This document shows positions 1-7,903 of a DNA stretch of 23,733 nt, piece after piece. The position numbers and the translations under genes are program-made. The stretch spans positions 1 to 23,733 of the forward strand of contig CAZNDM010000027.1 in the NCBI GenBank assembly GCA_964571845.1, given 5' to 3'. The stretch comes from WFZT01 sp964571845. Lineage in GTDB: Bacteria > Hydrothermota > Hydrothermia > B15-G9 > WFZT01. The notes below the pieces were generated by a model, which was given only the letters and a program-made list of their open reading frames with translations, had not been told where the DNA came from and made no database searches. Numbering within the stretch: the stretch's first letter is position 1; the number at the start of each line of letters is the position of its first letter.

Positions 1-144
1 GCTTCCGCTGCACTTGTCCTCGCAGGTCTCATAGCTGAGGGAAAAACTGTAATTGATAGAATTTACCATCTTGATAGGGGATACGATTCCTTTGAAATCA
101 AACTCCAATCCTTAGGAGCAAGGATAAGAAGGGTGAAAAATTAA
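1..144 (+). CDS. murA: UDP-N-acetylglucosamine 1-carboxyvinyltransferase, C-terminal end (partial)
   Basis: Only the last 47 codons are present; the gene begins before the window. MurA transfers enolpyruvate from PEP to UDP-GlcNAc, the first committed step of peptidoglycan synthesis in the cytoplasm. The visible tail carries the alanine/leucine-rich helix (ALVLAGLIAEGKT), then the IYHLDRGYD segment and a final LGARIRR stretch. These are the typical closing elements of MurA, where the family has Y-H-I/L-D-R-G-Y. The stop is TAA at 142-144. The next gene starts 13 bp later with its own AGAGGTGAT ribosome site, so co-transcription is likely. The related AroA family is the main alternative, but the HLDRGYD motif favours MurA. 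Confidence 0.88.
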   Translation, partial: ASAALVLAGLIAEGKTVIDRIYHLDRGYDSFEIKLQSLGARIRRVKN

Positions 145-157
145 AAGAGGTGATATT

Positions 158-703
158 ATGAAGCAAACAAAATTCCACGGAAATATTTGGGTGATTGTGG
201 ATGAGAAGGGTGAGCTTATTGAGGATATTGATACGGATCAAATTTACCACAATGCCCATCTCCATATCACTGATGTCAACGAAATGGGTAAATACGCCTT
301 TGGGAATCTCGAAGGCTGGGAAGACTTTCCTGAAAAGGCAAAACCCGGTGATATAATCTTTGTTGGTAGAAATTTTGGCGCTGGCTCTTCAAGGCAGCAC
401 GCTGTAGATTGCTTTAAAGCACTTGGTATCAGTGCGATTGTCGGTGAATCTTTTGGCGCTATTTACAAAAGGAATGCCATAAACTCCGGATTGCCAATCC
501 TTGAAGTTCCTGGTCTTTCCGATCTCGTGAAGGCTGGTAAATTTGAGACGGGAGATGAAGTTGAGATCGATTTTCTGGAAGGAAAGATCAAAAACATAAC
601 AAAGGGTATCGAAATCCAGGCCAGAAAGCCCAGCAAAGTTCAGATTGACATCTACCTTGCTGGCAACATATTCCAGTACGGTCGGACTATTGCAAAAAAT
701 TGA
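158..703 (+). CDS. leuD: LeuD/aconitase-family hydro-lyase small (swivel) subunit
   Basis: This 181-residue protein is a stand-alone swivel-domain subunit of the aconitase superfamily. Partnered with a LeuC-type iron-sulfur large subunit, such proteins isomerise hydroxy-acids such as isopropylmalate or homocitrate. Visible motifs are DTDQI (25-29), the substrate-contacting GAGSSRQHA loop (74-82) and YKRNAINSGLPI (103-114). The loop after DTDQI reads IYHNAHLHITDVNEMG, not the IIPARYL/YLRT type usual in isopropylmalate isomerases, so the substrate is uncertain. No large subunit lies in the window, and its neighbours murA and phoH are unrelated, which is odd for a leu gene. The ATG at 158 has an AGAGGTGAT site just upstream. 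The family is clear; the exact reaction is not. The symbol is a family label only. Confidence 0.75.
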   Translation: MKQTKFHGNIWVIVDEKGELIEDIDTDQIYHNAHLHITDVNEMGKYAFGNLEGWEDFPEKAKPGDIIFVGRNFGAGSSRQHAVDCFKALGISAIVGESFGAIYKRNAINSGLPILEVPGLSDLVKAGKFETGDEVEIDFLEGKIKNITKGIEIQARKPSKVQIDIYLAGNIFQYGRTIAKN

Positions 704-738
704 TTCCCGACGCAATATTAGTAACTCACAGAGTACCT

Positions 739-748
739 GGAGGTGATC
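739..748 (+). promoter_or_regulatory. Extended Shine-Dalgarno site of phoH
   Basis: GGAGGTGATC is complementary over ten bases to the usual bacterial 16S rRNA 3' end. It fixes the TTG at 759 as the phoH start. An in-frame stop (TGA, 744-746) lies inside the site, so no upstream start is possible. The GGAGG core sits about 15 nt from the start codon, longer than normal. Confidence 0.7.
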
Positions 749-758
749 GAAGAGAAAA

Positions 759-1718
759 TTGAGTAAAGTCAAAGATAAAAGGATATCTCTCGAAGGTTTC
801 AATATATCAAGATTCACAGGTGTGCGTGATTCGAATCTAAGATTAATCCAGGAGCATTTTAATGGGAAAATTGTACTAAGAGGGGAGGAAATTTTTGTTT
901 CCTCAACAACCCCGGAAGAGATTGAAAAGATAGAAAAACTTATTGCGATTTTGAAGATGAAATTGCAAAAATCCGGGTATCTACGGGAAGAGGATGTTAA
1001 AGAAGCAATTAAGAATATACAGGGTGAAAATATGAAAAGGGAGCAGACGGAATTTGAAAAGTATGCGATAAAGACACCGAAAAAAACTATTGTTCCCCGC
1101 ACAGAAAATCAGCTCAGGTACTTAAAGGCTATTGAGGAGAATGATATTGTCATCGGTGTTGGACCTGCTGGCACAGGTAAGACATTTCTTGCCGTTGCCA
1201 TGGCTTTGAAGTTTTTAAGGGAAAACAGGGTAGAGAAAATCATACTGACAAGACCCGCAGTTGAGGCAGGAGAATCTCTGGGATTTCTCCCCGGTGATTA
1301 TGAGGAAAAGATAAGTCCGTATCTAACGCCTCTTTATGATGCCCTTTATTCAATGCTAACTCCTGATGCCATTAAGCGTTTAACAGACAGAAGGGTCATA
1401 GAGATTGCACCTCTCGCTTATATGAGGGGCAGGACCCTTTCTGATGCATTTGTTATTCTGGACGAAGCTCAAAACACAAAATCAGTACAGATGAAAATGT
1501 TTCTTACCCGTCTTGGACCGAGATCCAAAGTGGTTATCACAGGGGATGTGACTCAAATTGACCTGCCTAAGGATGAACATTCTGGATTGGTGGAAATTCA
1601 GCATGTACTACACTCAGTGCCGGGCATTGTTTTTATCAGATTTGGTCCCGAAGATGTTGTCCGGCACAGACTCGTTAAAGATATCGTAGAAGCCTATGAA
1701 AAGTACCAAAAAGAGTGA
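759..1718 (+). CDS. phoH: PhoH-family P-loop ATPase
   Basis: This 319-residue cytoplasmic protein belongs to the PhoH (YbeZ) family of RNA-associated P-loop ATPases, which usually sit next to YbeY and are thought to act in rRNA maturation or decay. The first 100 residues resemble the KH-like N-terminal part of the family. The ATPase core follows, with Walker A GPAGTGKT (135-142), Walker B ILDEAQN (233-239) and TGDVTQIDLP (261-270). The start is TTG, because no in-frame ATG, GTG or TTG precedes it after a stop at 744 and a strong ribosome site lies upstream. The 3' end overlaps pgpH by 23 bp. The order phoH-pgpH-ybeY is a widely conserved bacterial cluster, which supports all three calls. Length is normal. 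Confidence 0.95.
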   Translation: MSKVKDKRISLEGFNISRFTGVRDSNLRLIQEHFNGKIVLRGEEIFVSSTTPEEIEKIEKLIAILKMKLQKSGYLREEDVKEAIKNIQGENMKREQTEFEKYAIKTPKKTIVPRTENQLRYLKAIEENDIVIGVGPAGTGKTFLAVAMALKFLRENRVEKIILTRPAVEAGESLGFLPGDYEEKISPYLTPLYDALYSMLTPDAIKRLTDRRVIEIAPLAYMRGRTLSDAFVILDEAQNTKSVQMKMFLTRLGPRSKVVITGDVTQIDLPKDEHSGLVEIQHVLHSVPGIVFIRFGPEDVVRHRLVKDIVEAYEKYQKE

Positions 1719-3759
1719 AAAACCCCGACGATACAGGGTTGATACACTCCTCAAAGCGGGATTTCTACTGCTCCTGTTCATTGTTACATTCTCTCTGTTA
1801 CCCAGAGAGCACTTCAAGATGCTGAAGTCTCTTAAAGAAGGCGATATCAGCCCCATAGAGATTACATCTCCAATTGACTTCCCGATTTATAAAACCAGTG
1901 AAGAACTTGAAAAAGAGCGACGCCAGGCGTTGAAAAGTGTACCAGCCTTCTATGAATTCGATAGCACTTATGTGGATTCGGTTAGAGAGCGAATTAAGTT
2001 TATCAAAGAAATGGGACTTTTCAGAGACGGTCTTTCACGCAACAGATGGGAATGGATTGTTGAGCTTTCTGCAAACTATGCTCTCGATTTCTTGAAACAG
2101 GGAATTATTGAAGACAAACACCTTTTAAAAACACTGGAAGTTGACAGTATCGCAGTTGTAAGTGGTGACAAAACCAGGGTTTATCCGGTTGAGCGTATCA
2201 GAGATCAAAATGAAGTGTACGATGAACTTAAAAAAATTGCAGTTCAAACTTTTGAAAATAAAGCTGAAAGGGATGTATTTTTGCGAATCGTCGAGAGCTT
2301 AATTTTCCCAAATTTGAGGTACAGAGAAGATTTGACAAACAAGGAGAGAAGTGCGGCTCTTGCCAGGGTTTCTCCAATTAAGGAAATCGTCCATAAGGGA
2401 GAAAAAATTGTCGGAAAACATGAAAGAATAACCGAGCAAAGCGGTGAAAAGTTGAAGGTTCTTCAGGAAAAGATCCAGTCCACAGGTTACCATTCGTACA
2501 GGTGGTTTGCCTATCTTTTTATCCTTTTCAGCATTTTTGTTCTTGGTACGATTTATTTCAGGGAGAGGATAGACCGCAGTCCTCGGTGGAGGGAGCTTGT
2601 TGTCATAGGATTTGCAGGATTGATTGTTCTTGTATCCGCATATCTCGTCCGTAACATCAAAGCATCCCACTACATAACACTTATTCCCTTTTTCGCCATT
2701 TTGATAAATGTAGCTCTCGGTTTTGAACCTGCTCTGTTTTACACACTTTTGCTGGCAATAATTCTTGGCCTGTACTTCCCTGCAACTATTTTTGGCACCT
2801 TTATTTACAATCTGATACTCGGATGGACAGCTATCTTTATCACAAAGAGTTTTAGATCACGGTTTCAAATTTATTATGTCATTCTCACATTGATGGGTGT
2901 GGGTTTTATTACATCGGTGTTCGTTGATCTCCTCGTTTTTAATCAGGTGAATGACATAAAATCCCTTGCGCAGGCTTCTCTCTTCAGTGCCTTTTTATCC
3001 GGTGTCTTTGTCGTTGGTATCCTGCCATTGTATGAAAGGGTATTTCGTGTAGCAACTGACTTTTTCCTGCTTGAGCTTTCGAATCTGAACAATCCATTAT
3101 TAAGAGAACTTTCAGAGAAGGCCTCCGGGACATTTAATCACAGCATAAATGTTGGAAACTTATGCGATGCAGCGGCGAGGGCAATTGGTGCAAACTCACT
3201 CCTTGCGCGTGTGGGTGCTTACTACCACGACATCGGAAAGATCAAGAAACCCCAGTATTTTATTGAAAATCAGATAGGAATGGAGAACCCACACGACAGG
3301 CTTTCGCCGCGGATGAGTGCACTCATCATCATTTCACATGTCAAAGACGGTGTAGAGCTGGCTGAAAAGTACGGTTTGCCGGGCGAGATAATACGGATAA
3401 TTCAAACACATCACGGCACATCGCTGCTTGTGCCATTTTATGTAAAAGCAAAACAACTTGAAGGTGAGAATGTAAAAGAAGAGGATTTCCGCTATCCCGG
3501 TCCCAAGCCGTCAACGCGGGAAGAGGCGATCTGTATGATCGCGGACAGTGTGGAAGCTGCTGTCAGGAGTTTAAAGAACCCGACCGCGAAGACATTAAAA
3601 GAAACAATCTACGAAGTCATCAGACTGAAACTCGAAGATGGCCAGCTCGATGAAGCTGATATAACGAGAAAAGACCTTGATAAAATTGCTGAAGCCATTT
3701 ATCCCATACTTTTAAGCCAGTTCCATCCCCGAATTGAGTATCCGAAGGAGAAAAAATGA
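1696..3759 (+). CDS. pgpH: 7TM-HD membrane phosphodiesterase, PgpH-type (cyclic di-AMP hydrolase)
   Basis: This 687-residue membrane protein has the PgpH/YqfF architecture: a short cytoplasmic N-terminus, one membrane helix near 20-37, a large extracytoplasmic 7TMR-HDED domain to about 265, a bundle of membrane helices from about 269 to 455, and a C-terminal cytoplasmic HD domain. The metal-binding residues are visible as FNHS (H482) and YYHDIGK (HD at 511-512), with further histidines in IQTHHGT. Characterised family members hydrolyse cyclic di-AMP, a second messenger controlling osmolyte balance and wall homeostasis. The ATG start lies inside phoH, and the stop overlaps ybeY by ATGA. No diadenylate cyclase gene is in the window. 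Length is close to the usual 700 residues. Confidence 0.93.
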   Translation: MKSTKKSEKPRRYRVDTLLKAGFLLLLFIVTFSLLPREHFKMLKSLKEGDISPIEITSPIDFPIYKTSEELEKERRQALKSVPAFYEFDSTYVDSVRERIKFIKEMGLFRDGLSRNRWEWIVELSANYALDFLKQGIIEDKHLLKTLEVDSIAVVSGDKTRVYPVERIRDQNEVYDELKKIAVQTFENKAERDVFLRIVESLIFPNLRYREDLTNKERSAALARVSPIKEIVHKGEKIVGKHERITEQSGEKLKVLQEKIQSTGYHSYRWFAYLFILFSIFVLGTIYFRERIDRSPRWRELVVIGFAGLIVLVSAYLVRNIKASHYITLIPFFAILINVALGFEPALFYTLLLAIILGLYFPATIFGTFIYNLILGWTAIFITKSFRSRFQIYYVILTLMGVGFITSVFVDLLVFNQVNDIKSLAQASLFSAFLSGVFVVGILPLYERVFRVATDFFLLELSNLNNPLLRELSEKASGTFNHSINVGNLCDAAARAIGANSLLARVGAYYHDIGKIKKPQYFIENQIGMENPHDRLSPRMSALIIISHVKDGVELAEKYGLPGEIIRIIQTHHGTSLLVPFYVKAKQLEGENVKEEDFRYPGPKPSTREEAICMIADSVEAAVRSLKNPTAKTLKETIYEVIRLKLEDGQLDEADITRKDLDKIAEAIYPILLSQFHPRIEYPKEKK

Positions 3760-4169
3760 TCAATATTTACAATGTACAGAGAAAGGTGAAGATTGGTAAG
3801 GATTTTAAGGAAAGATTGAAAAAATTCCTCGAGAAAGTCCTTGAAGAGGAGGACCCTGATCGAAGTATTCAGGAACTGAATGTCATTTTTGTAAACAATC
3901 GGAGAATCCAGGACCTTAATAGAGAATTTCTTGGAAAGGATCGCCCAACTGATGTGATCTCTTTTAATCTCGGTGAGACAGGCGAGGTTTACATCTCAGC
4001 GCATGTTGCAAGGGAGAGGGCAGAGGAGTACGGATGGTCCACAGAATTTGAGCTCGTCAGATATGCACTTCATGGGACACTTCACATTCTCGGTTATGAC
4101 CATGAGAATGATGAAGATGCCAGAATTATGGAGGAAAAAGAGGAGAAGTATCTGGCAAAATGGGAATAG
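3756..4169 (+). CDS. ybeY: Endoribonuclease YbeY (16S rRNA maturation)
   Basis: This 137-residue protein is a YbeY/UPF0054 metalloenzyme that takes part in 16S rRNA 3'-end maturation and ribosome quality control. The zinc-binding signature HGTLHILGYDH is complete at 106-116, giving the three histidine ligands H106, H110 and H116. Upstream, the family segment NREFLGKDRPTDVISF (55-70) is intact. The start overlaps the pgpH stop (ATGA at 3756-3759), and the end overlaps the next gene by 10 bp, so translation is probably coupled. Its place after phoH and pgpH matches the conserved cluster. In many Firmicutes diacylglycerol kinase and era would follow; here two CNNM-type transporters take that place. 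Confidence 0.96.
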   Translation: MINIYNVQRKVKIGKDFKERLKKFLEKVLEEEDPDRSIQELNVIFVNNRRIQDLNREFLGKDRPTDVISFNLGETGEVYISAHVARERAEEYGWSTEFELVRYALHGTLHILGYDHENDEDARIMEEKEEKYLAKWE

Positions 4170-5389
4170 TCATAATATTTCTTATTGCCCTTTCGTTCAT
4201 ATTTTCTGGCTCTGAAGTCGCCCTGTTTTCGTTACCCCGTGCAAGGATCAAAACTATTAAGAACAAGCAGGTGGCAAAGATCCTGGATTATCTGATTTCA
4301 AGACCCTACACAATCCTTTCCGTAATACTTCTGGGCAATACTGCTGTTAACGCTTTTGCGGCTTCCATCTTTTCGGTTTTGATCGCCAATTTTTTCTCAC
4401 ACTACGAGATCGGGGAGAGTGCTTTAACGGTAATCGATGTCGGTGTATTCACATTTATTCTGCTCATTTTTGGAGAAATCACTCCTAAAATTCTCGCCCT
4501 CCAGTACCCTCTCGAGTTTTCCTCGATCTCATGGATTGTGGTTTACCCATTCTATTATCTTTTTTATCCCATTGTAAAACCCCTTGGCAAATGGATTCGT
4601 CAGATTTTTGAAGGAGGGAACAACAGGAAAAAGGAATTTGAGCCGATTACATTGCGTGAGGCTTATAACATCGTTGAAACCGCAAGGGAAATACTTCACA
4701 TCCACGAGCTCGAACTGCTTGAAGACAGTGTAGAGTTTCTTTCAATAAGGGTTTCAGATATCATGACACCGAGGCGTGAGATCAAGGCTCTGCCAGAAGA
4801 CATTACGATAGGAGATGCTCTGAACGAAATGAGGAAAACCCGCCATTCCAGATTCCCAGTGTTCAAAGAAAAACTGGACGACATAACAGGTGTTCTTGAC
4901 CTCTTGAGTATCGAAGATGTGTTAAAACTTCCTCCAGATACACCTGTGAAACCGTATCTTTTTGATCCTGTATTCGTTCCAGAGACCATGCGTCTTCCAG
5001 ACCTTGTGCGAACGCTGGTTGAGACACCTGTAAAGATGGCTATTGTAACAAACGAATACGGTGGAACTGAAGGAGTTGTGACACTCAAAGATGCCTACAA
5101 GCATTTTCTCGGTAAAATCAGGAGTGAATTTGAATCAGAAGAGCTTGAGGAGGTAAAAAAGATTGGAGAAAACGCCTATATTCTTTCGGGAGACGTTTCA
5201 GTATCGGTTCTCGAAAAGCTTACAGGAAGGAGGTTCATAGGTTATTACGGCACAATATCGAATTTAATTCTTGACAACATAGGTCAGATCCCGACCGAAG
5301 GGGAGAAGGTGGTTATAAACGGTATAGAATTCGAAATTCTTGCAAAAGAAGGTGAATATCCGGAAAAGGTAAAGGTGACGGTGAAATGA
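4160..5389 (+). CDS. CNNM/CorC-family (DUF21-CBS) magnesium transporter, copy 1
   Basis: This 409-residue inner-membrane protein belongs to the HlyC/CorC (CNNM) family, whose members transport or sense Mg2+ (and sometimes Co2+). The DUF21 membrane domain spans about 1-145, with the signature FSGSEVALFSL (15-25) and GEITPK (105-110). A CBS pair follows, with DIMTPR (200-205) and NEYGGTEGVVTLKD (298-311), then a C-terminal CorC/HlyC transporter-associated domain to 409. All hallmark motifs are intact. It overlaps ybeY by 10 bp and the second CNNM gene by 4 bp. Together with that paralogue and mgtE downstream, it forms a three-gene magnesium block. The older label hemolysin is historical. Direction of transport cannot be told from sequence. 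Confidence 0.9.
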   Translation: MGIVIIFLIALSFIFSGSEVALFSLPRARIKTIKNKQVAKILDYLISRPYTILSVILLGNTAVNAFAASIFSVLIANFFSHYEIGESALTVIDVGVFTFILLIFGEITPKILALQYPLEFSSISWIVVYPFYYLFYPIVKPLGKWIRQIFEGGNNRKKEFEPITLREAYNIVETAREILHIHELELLEDSVEFLSIRVSDIMTPRREIKALPEDITIGDALNEMRKTRHSRFPVFKEKLDDITGVLDLLSIEDVLKLPPDTPVKPYLFDPVFVPETMRLPDLVRTLVETPVKMAIVTNEYGGTEGVVTLKDAYKHFLGKIRSEFESEELEEVKKIGENAYILSGDVSVSVLEKLTGRRFIGYYGTISNLILDNIGQIPTEGEKVVINGIEFEILAKEGEYPEKVKVTVK

Positions 5390-6555
5390 TAAATATAGGG
5401 CTATTCCTTGTTTCAATAATCTTTGTTGCCATTTATGCAGCTTTTGAAATCTCCTATGTGAGTTCCGACAGGATAAACATTCAGGATGTAATTCCACGAA
5501 GCAGGCTGGATTTCTTTGTTAAAAACGAAAGGCGAGTGATCATCAGCATTTTGATAGGTATAAACATATTTTCCGTACTCGCTGCCACCACATTGACACA
5601 TTTTACGCAGGGTATAGGATTTTCGTCAGGCTATGCTGTTATTGCCGCAGGTGGAATAACAACCCTCGTTATCGTTCTACTCGGCGAAATACTTCCAAAA
5701 TCGTACGCTATATCAAGGAAAATGGATATTATCAATCGGTTTAATGGCCTTGTGTATTTCACATATCTTGCCTTTTATCCGGCAATAAGATTATTCGATT
5801 ATCTTTTAAAGTTATCCTTTGCAAGTGTGAAAAGTGAAAAAGTTTCACTTGAAGAGGAGATCGAGAAATATGCAGAAGAAAAGGGACTTGAGAGTGAGCA
5901 GTTACTCCTTTTGAAAAAGGCATTAAAGTTCTACGACTTGAAAGCCGAAGACATTATGATTCCTGCCAATAGGTTTCCGATTTTTCCAGTCGAGACACCA
6001 CGCGAAGAGATCATAAGAAGGTCCCGCGAACTCCCTTACAATAAGGTTTTGCTTTACAAAAATAGCATTGACAATATAGTTGGATTGATACATATTAAAG
6101 ACCTGCTCCTTTCCGAAGGAAATTCAGATATTAAGAAATATTTAAGGTCCTACATAACAGTTTATTCTGACAGTCCGGTACACCGAATAGTTGAAGAGGT
6201 AAAGAAACAGCAGACCACGGTTGCGGTAGTTGTTAACGAGTATGGTTCGACAATTGGGGTTGTGACGGTTGAGAATATAGTTCGTGAGCTGCTTAAGTAC
6301 TTTGAGGAAGAAGATAGAAAAGATAACATTTTTGACGGGGACACCAAGATAACAGAGCTAAGAGAGATGGGGATTGAGTTGGAGGAGGGTGATTATTCAA
6401 CGCTCGCTGGATTTATAATTGACAGGCTTGGAAGGATACCTCAAAAGGGCGAGAGGGTATCTGCTGGTAATTACGAGCTGGTAATTATTGATGCGGATGA
6501 ACGGGGGATTAAGAAAGTTTTGATAAGGGAGAGAAATGAACCAGGCAATAACTGA
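5386..6555 (+). CDS. CNNM/CorC-family (DUF21-CBS) transporter, divergent copy 2
   Basis: This 389-residue paralogue of the preceding protein has the same layout: DUF21 membrane domain (about 1-140), CBS pair (DIMIPA at 189-194, NEYGSTIGVVT at 264-274) and CorC-associated tail. It is diverged at the ion-path signature, reading YAAFEISYVSS (17-27) where copy 1 has FSGSEVALFSL, although GEILPK (100-105) is kept. Loss of the small polar SGSE residues suggests altered ion handling or a regulatory partner role; this is inference. The start overlaps copy 1 by ATGA and the end overlaps mgtE by 20 bp, so the two proteins are probably made together and could form a heteromer. The pair probably arose by an old duplication. 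Confidence 0.88.
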   Translation: MINIGLFLVSIIFVAIYAAFEISYVSSDRINIQDVIPRSRLDFFVKNERRVIISILIGINIFSVLAATTLTHFTQGIGFSSGYAVIAAGGITTLVIVLLGEILPKSYAISRKMDIINRFNGLVYFTYLAFYPAIRLFDYLLKLSFASVKSEKVSLEEEIEKYAEEKGLESEQLLLLKKALKFYDLKAEDIMIPANRFPIFPVETPREEIIRRSRELPYNKVLLYKNSIDNIVGLIHIKDLLLSEGNSDIKKYLRSYITVYSDSPVHRIVEEVKKQQTTVAVVVNEYGSTIGVVTVENIVRELLKYFEEEDRKDNIFDGDTKITELREMGIELEEGDYSTLAGFIIDRLGRIPQKGERVSAGNYELVIIDADERGIKKVLIRERNEPGNN

Positions 6556-7903
6556 AATAGATGAGAAGCTTTATCGGCTGACGCTGGAGCTTGTGAAGAA
6601 GAAGGACTATAAGAGGGCGGCTCTTTTGCTGTCTCAGAAGCATCCAGAGGATGTTGCTCTTATCCTTGATAAGCTTGATGAGGAAGATAGGGTCAGGGTT
6701 TTTAAGTATCTACCGGTGGAACTTCAGGCTGATGTTTTGATCAGACTCGACGACGAGTCCATTGACGATGTTTTGAAAGCGCTTTCGGAGAAAGATATTT
6801 CAGAGCTCGTGGGAGAGATGGATGTTGATGACGCTGTTGATGTTCTCGGTGAACTTTCTGATGAAGAGAGGCAGAGAGTTTTATCCTATGTGCCGCCAGA
6901 GGAACGGGAAGAGGTCAAGGAGCTTTTGAGGTATCCTGAGAACTCTGCCGGTGGTCTGATGACCACCGAGTACATCGCCTATGATGCCGACCAGACTGTA
7001 GAAGAGACCTTAAGAAGGCTGAAAGAGGAAGAAAAGCCGGATGAAGTTTCAAGCATAATCTATGTTATTGACAAAAAAGGCAGATTACTCGGTGAGGTTT
7101 ACCTGAGAGACCTCCTCAGGGCAGATCCAAAGACCAGACTTGGTGACATTGTTAGAGAAGTCCCTTCTGTCCCCGTAGATCTTGATCAGGAAGAGGTCGC
7201 AAGACTTTTTGAAAAGTATGATGTTTTTTCAATGCCGGTCGTTGATGATAGGGGGAGACTGATAGGTGTTATCACAGTTGACGATATTCTTGATGTTCTT
7301 GAAGAGGAAGCTACAGAGGACATCCACAGATTGAGTGGATGGGGAGAGGCAGAGAGCATATATGCTCCCACATTGAAAATGGCACAAAAGAGGCTACCAT
7401 GGCTTTTAATAAATCTTGTTACCGCTTTTGTCGCAGCCTCCGTTGTTGCTATCTTTAAAAACACAATTGCGGCTTTTGCCTATCTTGCAGTTTTTATGCC
7501 TGTTATCGCTGGAGAGGGGGGAAACACGGGAATACAGACAATTGCTCTCGTTGTCCGCTCTCTTGCACTTGGTGAGATTGATTTTCATGATTTCAAAAAA
7601 CTATTTTTCAGGGAACTTGTGGTTGGTCTTATCGTTGGCTCAGTCGTTGGATTGGTCTCGGGTCTAATTGCTTATTTCTGGGTGGGAAATCCCTATTTTG
7701 GGCTTCTTGTATTCCTCGGACATGTTGGTAACATGGTCGCAGGATGTATAGCTGGTTTGACCGTTCCCATGGTGTTGAAGCTTTTGAAACAGGACCCTGC
7801 ACTTGCTTCAGGTGTGATTGTTACGACAATCACGGATGTTACGGGTTACTTCATATTTCTCGGTTTAGCCACTATCTTTATGAATTATCTTCATCTCCTA
7901 TGA
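6536..7903 (+). CDS. mgtE: Magnesium channel/transporter MgtE
   Basis: This 455-residue protein is a full-length MgtE, the Mg2+-gated magnesium channel of the inner membrane. It shows the N-terminal superhelical domain (about 15-130), two CBS domains (about 137-196 and 203-258), a connecting helix, and a five-helix membrane domain. The pore-region segment EGGNTGIQT (327-335) and the acidic residue in TITDVTGY (D434), matching the selectivity aspartate of Thermus MgtE, are present. Acidic residues lining the N and CBS domains fit Mg2+ sensing. The ATG lies 20 bp inside the upstream CNNM gene. The stop overlaps the next start (ATGA at 7900-7903). The setting suggests coordinated magnesium uptake and export. 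Confidence 0.96.
   Translation: MNQAITEIDEKLYRLTLELVKKKDYKRAALLLSQKHPEDVALILDKLDEEDRVRVFKYLPVELQADVLIRLDDESIDDVLKALSEKDISELVGEMDVDDAVDVLGELSDEERQRVLSYVPPEEREEVKELLRYPENSAGGLMTTEYIAYDADQTVEETLRRLKEEEKPDEVSSIIYVIDKKGRLLGEVYLRDLLRADPKTRLGDIVREVPSVPVDLDQEEVARLFEKYDVFSMPVVDDRGRLIGVITVDDILDVLEEEATEDIHRLSGWGEAESIYAPTLKMAQKRLPWLLINLVTAFVAASVVAIFKNTIAAFAYLAVFMPVIAGEGGNTGIQTIALVVRSLALGEIDFHDFKKLFFRELVVGLIVGSVVGLVSGLIAYFWVGNPYFGLLVFLGHVGNMVAGCIAGLTVPMVLKLLKQDPALASGVIVTTITDVTGYFIFLGLATIFMNYLHLL

Noticed and set aside
389..1102. 237-codon - strand frame
   Set aside because: It is antisense to the small-subunit gene and to phoH, both of which have clear family motifs.
7744..7899. Upstream extension of the heptose kinase
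   Set aside because: These 52 codons lie inside mgtE, are Cys/His-rich and precede a better ATG that overlaps the mgtE stop.
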